Positions 16,352 to 23,766 of a stretch of 41,764 bases of DNA are shown here, one piece after another. The position numbers and the translations under genes were made by a program. The DNA is from Propionibacteriaceae bacterium (GTDB lineage Bacteria; Actinomycetota; Actinomycetes; Propionibacteriales; Propionibacteriaceae): contig CAJPNZ010000017.1 in the NCBI GenBank assembly GCA_905372155.1, forward strand, positions 1 through 41,764, given 5' to 3'. The notes beneath the pieces were generated by a model that saw only the letters and a list, made by a program, of their open reading frames with translations, was not told the origin of the DNA and searched no databases. Every line of letters starts with the position of its first letter. The first letter of the stretch is position 1.

Positions 16352-16943
16352 ACACATCACCTTCGGCTACCGTCACGGCCAGCCGATCCTGAACGACGTC
16401 TCGGCCCGGCTCGAGCCCGGGCAGGTGCTGGGGTTGGTGGCGCCGTCAGGGTTCGGGAAGAGCACCCTGGGCAAGATCATGGCCGGGTGGATCAACCGAT
16501 TCCGGGGAACCGTCGCCCTGGACGGGGAGCCGTTGCAGGCCCACCAGCCCTGCCGGGTGCAGTACATCAACCAGAACCCCGAGGTCAGCGTCAATCCCCG
16601 CTGGCGGATGGGCCGCATTCTGACCGAATGCTGGCCCGTCGACGAGGACACCAAACATCAGCTGGGCATTGAGGATGCCTGGCTGGGTCGTTTCCCGAGC
16701 GAACTCAGCGGGGGTGAGTTGCAGCGTTTCTGCATAGCGCGGGTGCTGCACCCCGAGCTCCGCTACCTGATCGCCGACGAGATGACGACGATGCTGGATC
16801 CCCTGACCCAGGCGCAGATCTGGACCGAGTTGACGGGGCTGACCCGGGAAAGGGGCATCGGGCTGCTCATGATCACCCACAATCCGGCGCTGGTGTCCCG
16901 GTTGTGCGATGACGCGATCCACCTGGACCGCCTGAACCCTTGA
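16338..16943 (+). CDS. ABC importer ATPase, short DppF/NikE type
   Basis: A 201-residue ATPase, short for the DppF/NikE family (about 260-330) because it stops soon after the H-loop (MITHNP) and lacks the usual C-terminal extension. The Walker A is APSGFGKS (35-42), with Ala in place of the first Gly; the signature LSGGE is at 123-127, and LIADE at 144-148 carries the catalytic Glu. The GTG start overlaps the previous gene by 14 bases, with GGGAGGAG upstream. It should form the ATPase heterodimer with the preceding gene. It ends 25 bases before convergent coaD. Confidence 0.84.
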   Translation: MLTAEHITFGYRHGQPILNDVSARLEPGQVLGLVAPSGFGKSTLGKIMAGWINRFRGTVALDGEPLQAHQPCRVQYINQNPEVSVNPRWRMGRILTECWPVDEDTKHQLGIEDAWLGRFPSELSGGELQRFCIARVLHPELRYLIADEMTTMLDPLTQAQIWTELTGLTRERGIGLLMITHNPALVSRLCDDAIHLDRLNP

Positions 16944-16968
16944 GAGCGAGGGGCCGGGCCGGGCGGGG

Positions 16969-17448
16969 CTACCGCGCATCGCGCAGCCGGGCGGCGGCCT
17001 CGGCCACGCACGGCGGCACGTGGGGTGAGACGTCGCCGCCGAGTTTGATCACTTCCCGGGTGATGGTGCTGGAGAGGGTGACGTGCTGGGCCGCCGCGGG
17101 AAGCAGGACCGTCTCCAGGCCCGTCAGCGAATGGTTCATGTTGGCCAGCTGAAGCTCGAAGTCGAAATCGGCGCCGAATCTCAGGCCCTTGACCACGGTG
17201 GTTATGCCGTGTTCCCTCGCGAAATCGACCAGCAGCCCGTCCATCTCCTCGACAGTGACCCCGTTGAGATGGGCGGTGGCCTCCCTCACCAGGCCGATGC
17301 GCTGCTCCCCGAACAGGTAACCGGCCTTCAGGCTGTTGCATCCAACAGCCACCAGCACCTCCCCGAACAGGTCACGGGCCCGGGTGATGATGTTCAGGTG
17401 GCCGTTGGTGATGGGGTCGAAGGAGCCGGGGCACAGCACCTTGGTCAT
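16969..17448 (-). CDS. coaD: Phosphopantetheine adenylyltransferase
   Basis: Catalyses the penultimate step of coenzyme A synthesis, adenylating 4'-phosphopantetheine with ATP. The 159-residue protein has the nucleotidyltransferase motif GSFDPITNGH (8-17) with Thr14 and His17. KGLRFGADFDFELQLANMN is the conserved substrate-binding block, and STITREV lies near the C-terminus. Its ATG overlaps the rsmD stop (ATGA), so it is the last gene of rpmB-recG-rsmD-coaD. Length and motifs are normal. Confidence 0.96.
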   Translation of the reverse strand: MTKVLCPGSFDPITNGHLNIITRARDLFGEVLVAVGCNSLKAGYLFGEQRIGLVREATAHLNGVTVEEMDGLLVDFAREHGITTVVKGLRFGADFDFELQLANMNHSLTGLETVLLPAAAQHVTLSSTITREVIKLGGDVSPHVPPCVAEAAARLRDAR

Positions 17449-18023
17449 GATTCTCCTGCCGGTTTCGTGGCTGCGAAGTAGAGGCTCGTCTCACCGTAGT
17501 CCCGGCGCCAGTCGTCGTCGAGCCCGCCCGGCCACACCGGGGGGAGGCACCGTTTCGAGCGCTCAACCACCACGAGGGCCTGCGGGTTCAGCGTTCCGGG
17601 GGAAAACAGCGGGGCCAAGGTCCTGTCGAGGAGCGCCGAGTCCATCTCGTAGGGCGGATCCACGAAGACGAGATCCCAGGGGCCAGCGGGAATCCGCCCT
17701 TCGACTCTTCCGCCCCGCGCCTCGATGCGCAGTCCGGCCCGGCGGGCGTTGCCCGCGATCAGGTTCGAGGTGTGGGAGTCGACGGCCACCACCCGGGAAG
17801 CTCCCCGGCTGGCGGCCTCCAGCGCGACCGCTCCGGTTCCTGCATAGAGGTCCAGCACCGCGACCCCCACCAGGTGTTTCTCCGCCGGTTCCCCGACGGT
17901 ACCGAACCACGTGACGAGGGTGGAGAACAGCGCCTCCCGGACCCTGTCGCTGGTGGGGCGGGTTCCGCAGCGGGGCGCCGTCAGCTGCGTTCCCTTCGCG
18001 CGTCCCGCGATGATGCGCGTCAT
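17445..18023 (-). CDS. rsmD: 16S rRNA (guanine966-N2)-methyltransferase
   Basis: Methylates G966 of 16S rRNA using S-adenosylmethionine. The 192-residue protein starts MTRIIAGRAKG and has the SAM motif DLYAGTGA (58-65) and the catalytic DPPYE (122-126). The ATG at 18023 overlaps the recG stop by 4 bases (ATGA), and its own stop overlaps coaD in the same way. The frame extends 15 bases further upstream, but the overlapping start is typical for this operon. Confidence 0.94.
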   Translation of the reverse strand: MTRIIAGRAKGTQLTAPRCGTRPTSDRVREALFSTLVTWFGTVGEPAEKHLVGVAVLDLYAGTGAVALEAASRGASRVVAVDSHTSNLIAGNARRAGLRIEARGGRVEGRIPAGPWDLVFVDPPYEMDSALLDRTLAPLFSPGTLNPQALVVVERSKRCLPPVWPGGLDDDWRRDYGETSLYFAATKPAGES

Positions 18024-20230
18024 CCCTTCTCCAGCCATTCCCCGGCGGCGACCTGTTCTGCCTGGTCGATCATGTCGGCGAGCAGCGGATCCTCAGCGGC
18101 CCGGGGATCGGAAAGCACCTCGCCGGCCAGTTCCTTCGCCTGCTCGATGACCTTTCGATCCCCCAGCACTCGAAGCAGCTTCAGCGACGAGGCCCCGGAC
18201 TGTGCCGCACCCAGGACGTCTCCCTCGCGCCGCAGTTCCAGGTCCCGTTCCGCCAGTTCGAAACCGTCGGTGGAGGCCACCAGCGCCTGGAGCCTGTCGA
18301 CGGCGGTTAGGGCGTCCGGGGTGGGGGCCGCGAGCAGCAGGCACAGGCCGGGATGTATGCCCCGCCCGATCCTTCCGCGGAGCTGGTGGAGCTGGGCGAT
18401 TCCGAAGCGGTCGGCGTCGAGAACAACCATCACGGAGGCGTTCGGGATGTCCACCCCCACCTCGATGACCGTGGTGGACACCAGCACGTCCAGTTCCCCG
18501 GCGGTGAATGCCCGCATTGTCCGGTCCCGCTCGGCGGTGGCCTGCCTGCCGTGGACCATTCCGACGCGCAGCCCCTTCAGCGGGCCCTCAGCGAGCATGG
18601 GGGTGATCTCCGTCACCGCGCTCAACCCGGCCCCGGCCTCCAGGTCCCCTTCCGTTTTGTTGCCGGAGATGGCGGGGCAGACAACGAAGGCCTGGCGTCC
18701 CTGCGCCACCTCCTCGCGGATGCGTTCCCAGGCCCGGTCCACCCAGTGCGGGTTTCGGGCGGTGTCCACGAAAACGGTCTTCACCTCCGCGCGTCCCGCG
18801 GGGCGGTCCCGCAGCTCGATGGTTTCCAGGTCGCCGAAGACCGTCATGGCCACCGAGCGGGGAATGGGGGTGGCGGTCATCACCAGCGTGTGGGGTTGGT
18901 GCTCGGACTTCGCCGCCAGCGCGGCCCGCTGCTCCACTCCGAAACGGTGTTGTTCGTCTACCACCACGAAACCAAGATCCGCGAACCCGACGTCCTCCGA
19001 CAACAGCGCATGGGTGCCGATGACGATTCCCGCTTCCCCGGACGCGACGCTCTCCCGTGCCCGGCGGCGGTTGGCGGCGGTGAGACCTCCCGTCAGCAAC
19101 GCCACCTGCGTGGCGTGCGGGTGGGCCTCCAGGGTTCCGGCCGCCCCGAGCCCACCGAGCAGCGAGGTGATGGAGACGTGATGCTGCTTGGCCAGCACCT
19201 CGGTGGGGGCCAGCAGCGCCGCCTGGCCTCCCGCATCGACGACCGCGAGCATGGCGCGCAGGGCTACGAGGGTCTTTCCCGAACCGACCTCTCCCTGCAG
19301 CAGGCGATGCATCGGGCGTTCACTGGCCAGCTCCTCGAAAAGGGTCTGCCCCACTTCTTCCTGACCGGCGGTCAACCGGTACGGCAGGGAGGCGTCGAAG
19401 GCGGCGAGGATTCCATCGTCGCGGCGGGGCCTGGGTGTGGTGGTGCGCCCGGCCAGAGCGGCCCTGCGCGCGGCCATGGCCAGTTGCATCCCGAATGCCT
19501 CGTCGAATTTCAACCGGGCGATTCCGCGTTCCGCATCGAACACGTTGACGGGTTCGTGAACCTCACGCAGGGCGTCCGGGAGGCCGATCACCCCGGCGCG
19601 TTCCACCACCCAGCCTGGCAGCGTGTCTCCCAGCGGCAGCACATGGGGCAGGGCGAGCGCTATCGCGTCTGCGATCTTCCAGGTGACCATCTTCGCGGTG
19701 GCCGGGTAGAGACCCACCAGCCGGGCCCGCTGGATCACCTTGACCATCGTGGCCTTCGCATCGGCCTTGCGGCCCGTGATGGCGCCGAACTCGTCAATGA
19801 TGACGTAGTCGGGATGGGTGAGCTGAAGCTGCCCCCTGAACTCCCCCACCTTGCCGACGAAGATCCCGCGGGCGCCCGGGACGAGCTGACCGGCCCAGTA
19901 CTTCGCGTAGTTCGGGCGTTTGTCGGGAACGAAGAAGGCCGCTTGCAGCTCCCCGTGGCCGTCGGTCAGCACGGTCGCCACCCGGGTGGTGCGACCGTCC
20001 ACGATCCTGGTGGCCACCACCCTGGCGACAACGGCGACGTCCTCACCGGGACACAGGGTCCGGAAGTCGCTCATCTCGGTGCCTGAGAGATACCGGCGCG
20101 GCACGTGTCTCAGAAGATCACCCAGGGTGAACAGTCCGAGCCTGGCCAGCTCCGAGGCGGAATCCGCGCCGACGACGTCACGCAGTCCGCGGTTCAACTC
20201 GCGATGGATCGGGGTCCGGAATCGGCTCAT
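18020..20230 (-). CDS. recG: ATP-dependent DNA helicase RecG
   Basis: Branch-migrating helicase that remodels stalled forks and Holliday junctions. The 736-residue protein has the N-terminal wedge/OB domain (about 50-150), Walker A GEVGSGKT (313-320), the DEQH box (425-428), TATPIPRS and the C-terminal helicase motif QLHQLRGRIGRG. The ATG at 20230 is only about 27 bases downstream of a strong terminator-like hairpin after rpmB, so expression depends on read-through or on a promoter inside that short space or inside rpmB. Its stop overlaps rsmD. Confidence 0.97.
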   Translation of the reverse strand: MSRFRTPIHRELNRGLRDVVGADSASELARLGLFTLGDLLRHVPRRYLSGTEMSDFRTLCPGEDVAVVARVVATRIVDGRTTRVATVLTDGHGELQAAFFVPDKRPNYAKYWAGQLVPGARGIFVGKVGEFRGQLQLTHPDYVIIDEFGAITGRKADAKATMVKVIQRARLVGLYPATAKMVTWKIADAIALALPHVLPLGDTLPGWVVERAGVIGLPDALREVHEPVNVFDAERGIARLKFDEAFGMQLAMAARRAALAGRTTTPRPRRDDGILAAFDASLPYRLTAGQEEVGQTLFEELASERPMHRLLQGEVGSGKTLVALRAMLAVVDAGGQAALLAPTEVLAKQHHVSITSLLGGLGAAGTLEAHPHATQVALLTGGLTAANRRRARESVASGEAGIVIGTHALLSEDVGFADLGFVVVDEQHRFGVEQRAALAAKSEHQPHTLVMTATPIPRSVAMTVFGDLETIELRDRPAGRAEVKTVFVDTARNPHWVDRAWERIREEVAQGRQAFVVCPAISGNKTEGDLEAGAGLSAVTEITPMLAEGPLKGLRVGMVHGRQATAERDRTMRAFTAGELDVLVSTTVIEVGVDIPNASVMVVLDADRFGIAQLHQLRGRIGRGIHPGLCLLLAAPTPDALTAVDRLQALVASTDGFELAERDLELRREGDVLGAAQSGASSLKLLRVLGDRKVIEQAKELAGEVLSDPRAAEDPLLADMIDQAEQVAAGEWLEKG

Positions 20231-20256
20231 GGGGCGAGCCTACCGAGGGGTACCGA

Positions 20257-20291
20257 CGAAAAACGGCTCGCGGCCCCAGCCGCGAGCCGTT
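20257..20291 (-). terminator. Rho-independent terminator after rpmB
   Basis: A perfect 13-bp stem (20262-20274 with 20279-20291) has a 4-base loop. On the minus strand it runs straight into a short T-run, the textbook intrinsic terminator, 16 bases after the rpmB stop and just upstream of recG. Confidence 0.85.
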
Positions 20292-20306
20292 GCCCGGACC
20301 CCTCGT

Positions 20307-20492
20307 TCAGCGGGTGACCTTGCCGGCTTTGAGGCAGGAGGTGCACACGTTGAGGCGCTTGGGGGCACCGTTGACGGTCGCGCGAACACGCTGGATGTTC
20401 GGGCTCCAGCGACGGTTGGTCTTCTTCTTCGACCAAGGCACGTTGTGACCGAAGCCGGGTCCCTTGGCGCAGATATCACAGACGGCAGCCAC
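20307..20492 (-). CDS. rpmB: 50S ribosomal protein L28
   Basis: A 61-residue ribosomal protein beginning MAAVCDICAKGPGFGHNV, with KKKTNRRWSPNIQ in the middle. Two CxxC pairs (CDIC and CTSC) mark the zinc-binding form. The GTG start at 20492 has AAGGAG upstream. The longer open frame above it is leader RNA. Its promoter (20581-20610) and terminator (20257-20291) make it a self-contained unit that may read through into recG. Confidence 0.96.
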   Translation of the reverse strand: MAAVCDICAKGPGFGHNVPWSKKKTNRRWSPNIQRVRATVNGAPKRLNVCTSCLKAGKVTR

Positions 20493-20580
20493 TGGAATCT
20501 CCTTGTTGCTTGGGCCAGACGCGCCACAGCAACGCCTGGTTCGATCGTTGGGTCCACCCGCCGAGGCGGGCAACCTGTAG

Positions 20581-20610
20581 ATGATAACCCGATACGCTCC
20601 CAATCCTCAA
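20581..20610 (-). promoter_or_regulatory. rpmB promoter
   Basis: On the minus strand TTGAGG (20605-20610) and TATCAT (20581-20586) are separated by 18 bases, about 90 bases upstream of the GTG. The leader between them contains a small GC hairpin (CCCGCC/GGCGGG). Confidence 0.6.
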
Positions 20611-20639
20611 ACCGTGTTTCCCGGGGCGCATCCTTCCTC

Positions 20640-22316
20640 TCAGGTGGCGACCACCACGGGCACGATCATGGGGCGGCGCCGCAGCCTCCTCGACACCCAG
20701 GCGCCAATGGTGCGGCGGATCACCTGCTGCAGGCGGTAAACGTCATCCACGCCGTCGTCCAGGGCCTGCTGCAGGTCCGTGAGGATCTGTTCCCGGACCG
20801 CGTCGAAGACCGACGGGTCCTCCGCGAAACCCCTCGCGTTGATGTCCAGGGCGCCGATGACGGACCTGGTGTGGAGGTTGACCACGGCCACCACGGAGAT
20901 GAACCCCTCCTCACCGAGGATGAGCCGGTCGCTGATCGATTCGGTGATGTCACCCACGATCGAGCCGTCCACGAAGATGTAGGAGGCGTCGACGCGCCCG
21001 ACCTTGCGGGCTCGGCCGTCCACCAGGTCCACCACGTCACCGTCCTCGCACACCACGGCGTTCTCCGCCGGGACCCCGGTGGAGATCGCGAGTTTCGCGT
21101 TGGCGATCAGGTGCCGGATCTCGCCGTGCACCGGCATGACGTTGCGGGGTTTCAGGATGTTGTAGCAGTACAGCAGTTCACCGGCCGAGGCGTGGCCGGA
21201 GACGTGGACGAAGGCGTTGCCCTTGTGCACCACCTGCGCCCCCAGTTTCGTCAATCCGTTGATGACCCGGTAGACGGAGTTCTCGTTCCCGGGGATCAGG
21301 GAACTCGCCAGCAGTACGATGTCGCCGGGGCCCAGTTCGATGACGGGGTGTTCCCGGTTCGCGATCCGGCTCAGCGCGGCGAGCGGCTCTCCCTGGGAAC
21401 CGGTGGAGATGATCACCACCTCGTCGTCGCGATACTTCTCGATGTCCTTCATCTCGATCAGGACGTTCGCCGGGACGTGCAGGTATCCGAGGTCCCGGGC
21501 GGTGGCCATGTTGCGCACCATGGAACGTCCCACGTAGGCAACCTTGCGGCCGTGTTTGACGGCCAGGTTGAGCACCTGCTGCACGCGGTGCACGTGGGAG
21601 GCGAAGCACGCGACGATCAATTTCCTGTCCGCCTGGTCGAAAACGCGGGCGATGGAGGGTTCGATGTCCTTCTCCAAGGGCGTGAATCCCGGGGTCTCCG
21701 CGTTGGTGGAGTCGGGCATGAACAGGTCCACCCCCTCGTCCGCGAGACGCGCGAAACCACGCAGGTCGGTGATGCGCCCGTCAAGGGGAAGCTGGTCCAT
21801 CTTGAAATCCCCGGTGTGCAGGACCGTGCCCGCCGAGGTGCGCAGAGCGACCGCCAAACCGTCGGGAATGGAGTGGTTGACCGCGAAGAACTCGAGCTCG
21901 AAGTTCCCCGCCCGGTGCCGTTCGCCCTCCTTCACCTCTATCAACCGGTAACCACGGATGCGGTGCTCCTTCAGCTTGCTGGCCACCAGGGCGAGGGTCA
22001 GCTTGGAACCGTAGACGGGAATGTCGGCCCGTTGCTTGAGCAGATAAGGCACTGCGCCTATGTGGTCCTCGTGACCGTGGGTGAGTACCAGGGCGCGGAT
22101 TTCGTCGAGACGATCCGACAGCAGGTCCAGGGCGGGCAGGATGAGGTCGACGCCGGGGTGGCGGTCCTCGGGAAAGAGCACACCACAGTCGACCAGGACC
22201 ATTTCGCCATCGATCTCGAAGGATGCGCTGTTCCGACCCACATCGCCGAGTCCCCCCAAAGGTGTGACACGAAGGGTTCCGGGTTGCAGGGGCGGAGGCG
22301 TACGCAGTTCACTCAC
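20640..22316 (-). CDS. rnj: Ribonuclease J
   Basis: Metallo-beta-lactamase/beta-CASP ribonuclease with 5'-exonuclease and endonuclease activity in mRNA decay and rRNA maturation. The 558-residue protein has the zinc motif HGHEDH (80-85), TGDFKMD, the beta-CASP motif around FASHVHR and the VHVSGHAS segment. The GTG at 22316 gives MSELRTPPPLQPGTLRV, matching the actinobacterial N-terminus; no Shine-Dalgarno is seen, so a leaderless or weakly initiated mRNA is likely. An in-frame ATG at 22346 is possible but falls in the divergent promoter space shared with the GNAT gene. In actinobacteria rnj usually lies close to dapB, as here. Confidence 0.95.
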   Translation of the reverse strand: MSELRTPPPLQPGTLRVTPLGGLGDVGRNSASFEIDGEMVLVDCGVLFPEDRHPGVDLILPALDLLSDRLDEIRALVLTHGHEDHIGAVPYLLKQRADIPVYGSKLTLALVASKLKEHRIRGYRLIEVKEGERHRAGNFELEFFAVNHSIPDGLAVALRTSAGTVLHTGDFKMDQLPLDGRITDLRGFARLADEGVDLFMPDSTNAETPGFTPLEKDIEPSIARVFDQADRKLIVACFASHVHRVQQVLNLAVKHGRKVAYVGRSMVRNMATARDLGYLHVPANVLIEMKDIEKYRDDEVVIISTGSQGEPLAALSRIANREHPVIELGPGDIVLLASSLIPGNENSVYRVINGLTKLGAQVVHKGNAFVHVSGHASAGELLYCYNILKPRNVMPVHGEIRHLIANAKLAISTGVPAENAVVCEDGDVVDLVDGRARKVGRVDASYIFVDGSIVGDITESISDRLILGEEGFISVVAVVNLHTRSVIGALDINARGFAEDPSVFDAVREQILTDLQQALDDGVDDVYRLQQVIRRTIGAWVSRRLRRRPMIVPVVVAT

Positions 22317-22362
22317 CCGCAAAAGGCTAGTGCAAACAGCCTCCATCACTACACTGACAGGC

Positions 22363-22911
22363 ATGCCCATTCCCGACTCCGTGCGTCTCGCCATGCCAGT
22401 CGAGGCGGTGGACATCGCCCGGCTCCAGCGGAAGGCCTGGTCCCGGCAACCCGGTATGGCGGCGGCGCTCGCGGCCATTCCTGCGGATCAGGCGGTGCGC
22501 ACCTGGCACGAGGCCATCGTCAAACCCCCGCTCGCCCACTGCCGGGTGCTGGTGGCCCTTTCCCGGGGACGGGTGGCGGGTTTCGTGGTGACCGGGCCGA
22601 GCAACGACCCGGACGCCGAGGTGACCGACGGCATGGTCGCCGAGTTCGTCACCGATGCGGACGTGCTCGACGACCACGCCTCGCGCCTGGTGAACGCCGC
22701 GGCGGACACGCTGCGCGCCGACGGCTACGAGACCGCCACCTGGTGGGTCCGCAGCGACGACGACGCCCTGCGTGGTTTCCTGATCGAGTGCGGCTGGGCA
22801 GCGGATGGCGCCCACCGAAGCCTCGGAACCGAGGACGGGGCGGAGACCGTCAAGCAGGTCAGGTTGATGACCCGGATCGCGGATCGGGGCCCCGCCACGG
22901 ACGCCGGCTGA
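22363..22911 (+). CDS. GNAT-family N-acetyltransferase
   Basis: A 182-residue protein with the general GCN5-related acetyltransferase layout: an N-terminal LQRKAWSRQPG helix region, the beta strands CRVLVALSRGRVAGFVVTG, an acidic VAEFVTD strand, an alpha helix and a final LIECGW segment typical of GNAT strand 6. The acetyl-CoA loop (Q/R-x-x-G-x-G/A) is weak, near DDHASRL, so activity is not certain. The ATG at 22363 lies 46 bases from the divergent rnj start. The substrate is unknown. Confidence 0.75.
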   Translation: MPIPDSVRLAMPVEAVDIARLQRKAWSRQPGMAAALAAIPADQAVRTWHEAIVKPPLAHCRVLVALSRGRVAGFVVTGPSNDPDAEVTDGMVAEFVTDADVLDDHASRLVNAAADTLRADGYETATWWVRSDDDALRGFLIECGWAADGAHRSLGTEDGAETVKQVRLMTRIADRGPATDAG

Positions 22912-22925
22912 TCCACGGGCCCCTC

Positions 22926-23666
22926 TCAGAGGCCGATGATCGTTTCGATTCCCTCGGTCAGACCCGGGTGATCGACCACCCACCGCACCCCGGCCAGCAC
23001 TCCCGGCATGAAACTGGCGCGGTCGAAGCTGTCGTGTCGGATGGTGAGCGTCTCGCCGTGGGCTCCGAGCAGCACCTCCTGGTGGGCGACGAGCCCCTGC
23101 AGCCGCACCCCGTGGATGTGGATTCCGTTGACGACGGCACCACGTGCCCCGGCGTCGTGCACCGTCGCGTCCGGGACCGGCCCCATGCCTGCGGCGGCCC
23201 GGGCGGCCGCGATCTTCCCGGCCGTGGTCGCGGAGGTTCCCGACGGGGCGTCCGCCTTGTTCGGGTGGTGCAGTTCGACGATCTCGGCGCTCGGATAGAA
23301 CGGAGCTGCCTTCGCGGCGAACTGCATCATGAGAACCGCTCCGATGGAGAAGTTCGAGGCGATCAGCACCCCCACCCCCGGGTTGGCAGCGCACAACTCC
23401 CGGACCCGCGCGAGTCTTTCCTCGTTGAACCCGGTGGTGCCGATCACCATGTTGATTCCCCGCGGAACGCACCATTCGATGTTGTCCATCACCGCGTCGG
23501 GATGGGTGAAGTCCACCGCCACGGCCGCGTCCCCGATCCGCTCCCGTGGTTCACCGAGATCGACTCCCCCGGTGACCTCCATGTCCTCGGCGGCCGTCAC
23601 CGCACGACGCACCTCGCTGCCCATCTTCCCGCCGATACCGAAGATACCAACCCCAAGAGTGCTCAT
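22926..23666 (-). CDS. dapB: 4-hydroxy-tetrahydrodipicolinate reductase
   Basis: Lysine/diaminopimelate pathway enzyme that reduces hydroxy-tetrahydrodipicolinate with NAD(P)H. The 246-residue protein has the Rossmann motif GIGGKMG (10-16), VDFTHPDAV near 51, GTTGF near 76-80, and the signature HHPNKADAPSGTS (133-145) with catalytic His133/134 and Lys137. ATG 23666 has AAGGAG upstream; the 9 codons before it in the frame are leader. It lies 100 bases downstream of pnp, beyond a hairpin, and converges on the GNAT gene. Confidence 0.96.
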   Translation of the reverse strand: MSTLGVGIFGIGGKMGSEVRRAVTAAEDMEVTGGVDLGEPRERIGDAAVAVDFTHPDAVMDNIEWCVPRGINMVIGTTGFNEERLARVRELCAANPGVGVLIASNFSIGAVLMMQFAAKAAPFYPSAEIVELHHPNKADAPSGTSATTAGKIAAARAAAGMGPVPDATVHDAGARGAVVNGIHIHGVRLQGLVAHQEVLLGAHGETLTIRHDSFDRASFMPGVLAGVRWVVDHPGLTEGIETIIGL

Positions 23667-23719
23667 CCTCAACTCCTTTTCGTCTTTGTCCATCAGTTCT
23701 ACCCAACCGGTGAAACCCG

Positions 23720-23752
23720 AAGGGGCCGACCCGCAGAACGGATCGGCCCCTT
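23720..23752 (-). terminator. Hairpin after pnp
   Basis: Stem AAGGGGCCGA/TCGGCCCCTT (10 bp, 23720-23729 with 23743-23752) in the pnp-dapB gap, 15 bases after the pnp stop on the minus strand. There is no long T-run. It may end pnp mRNA or protect its 3' end. Confidence 0.65.
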
Positions 23753-23766
23753 ACCGGATTCGCGGC

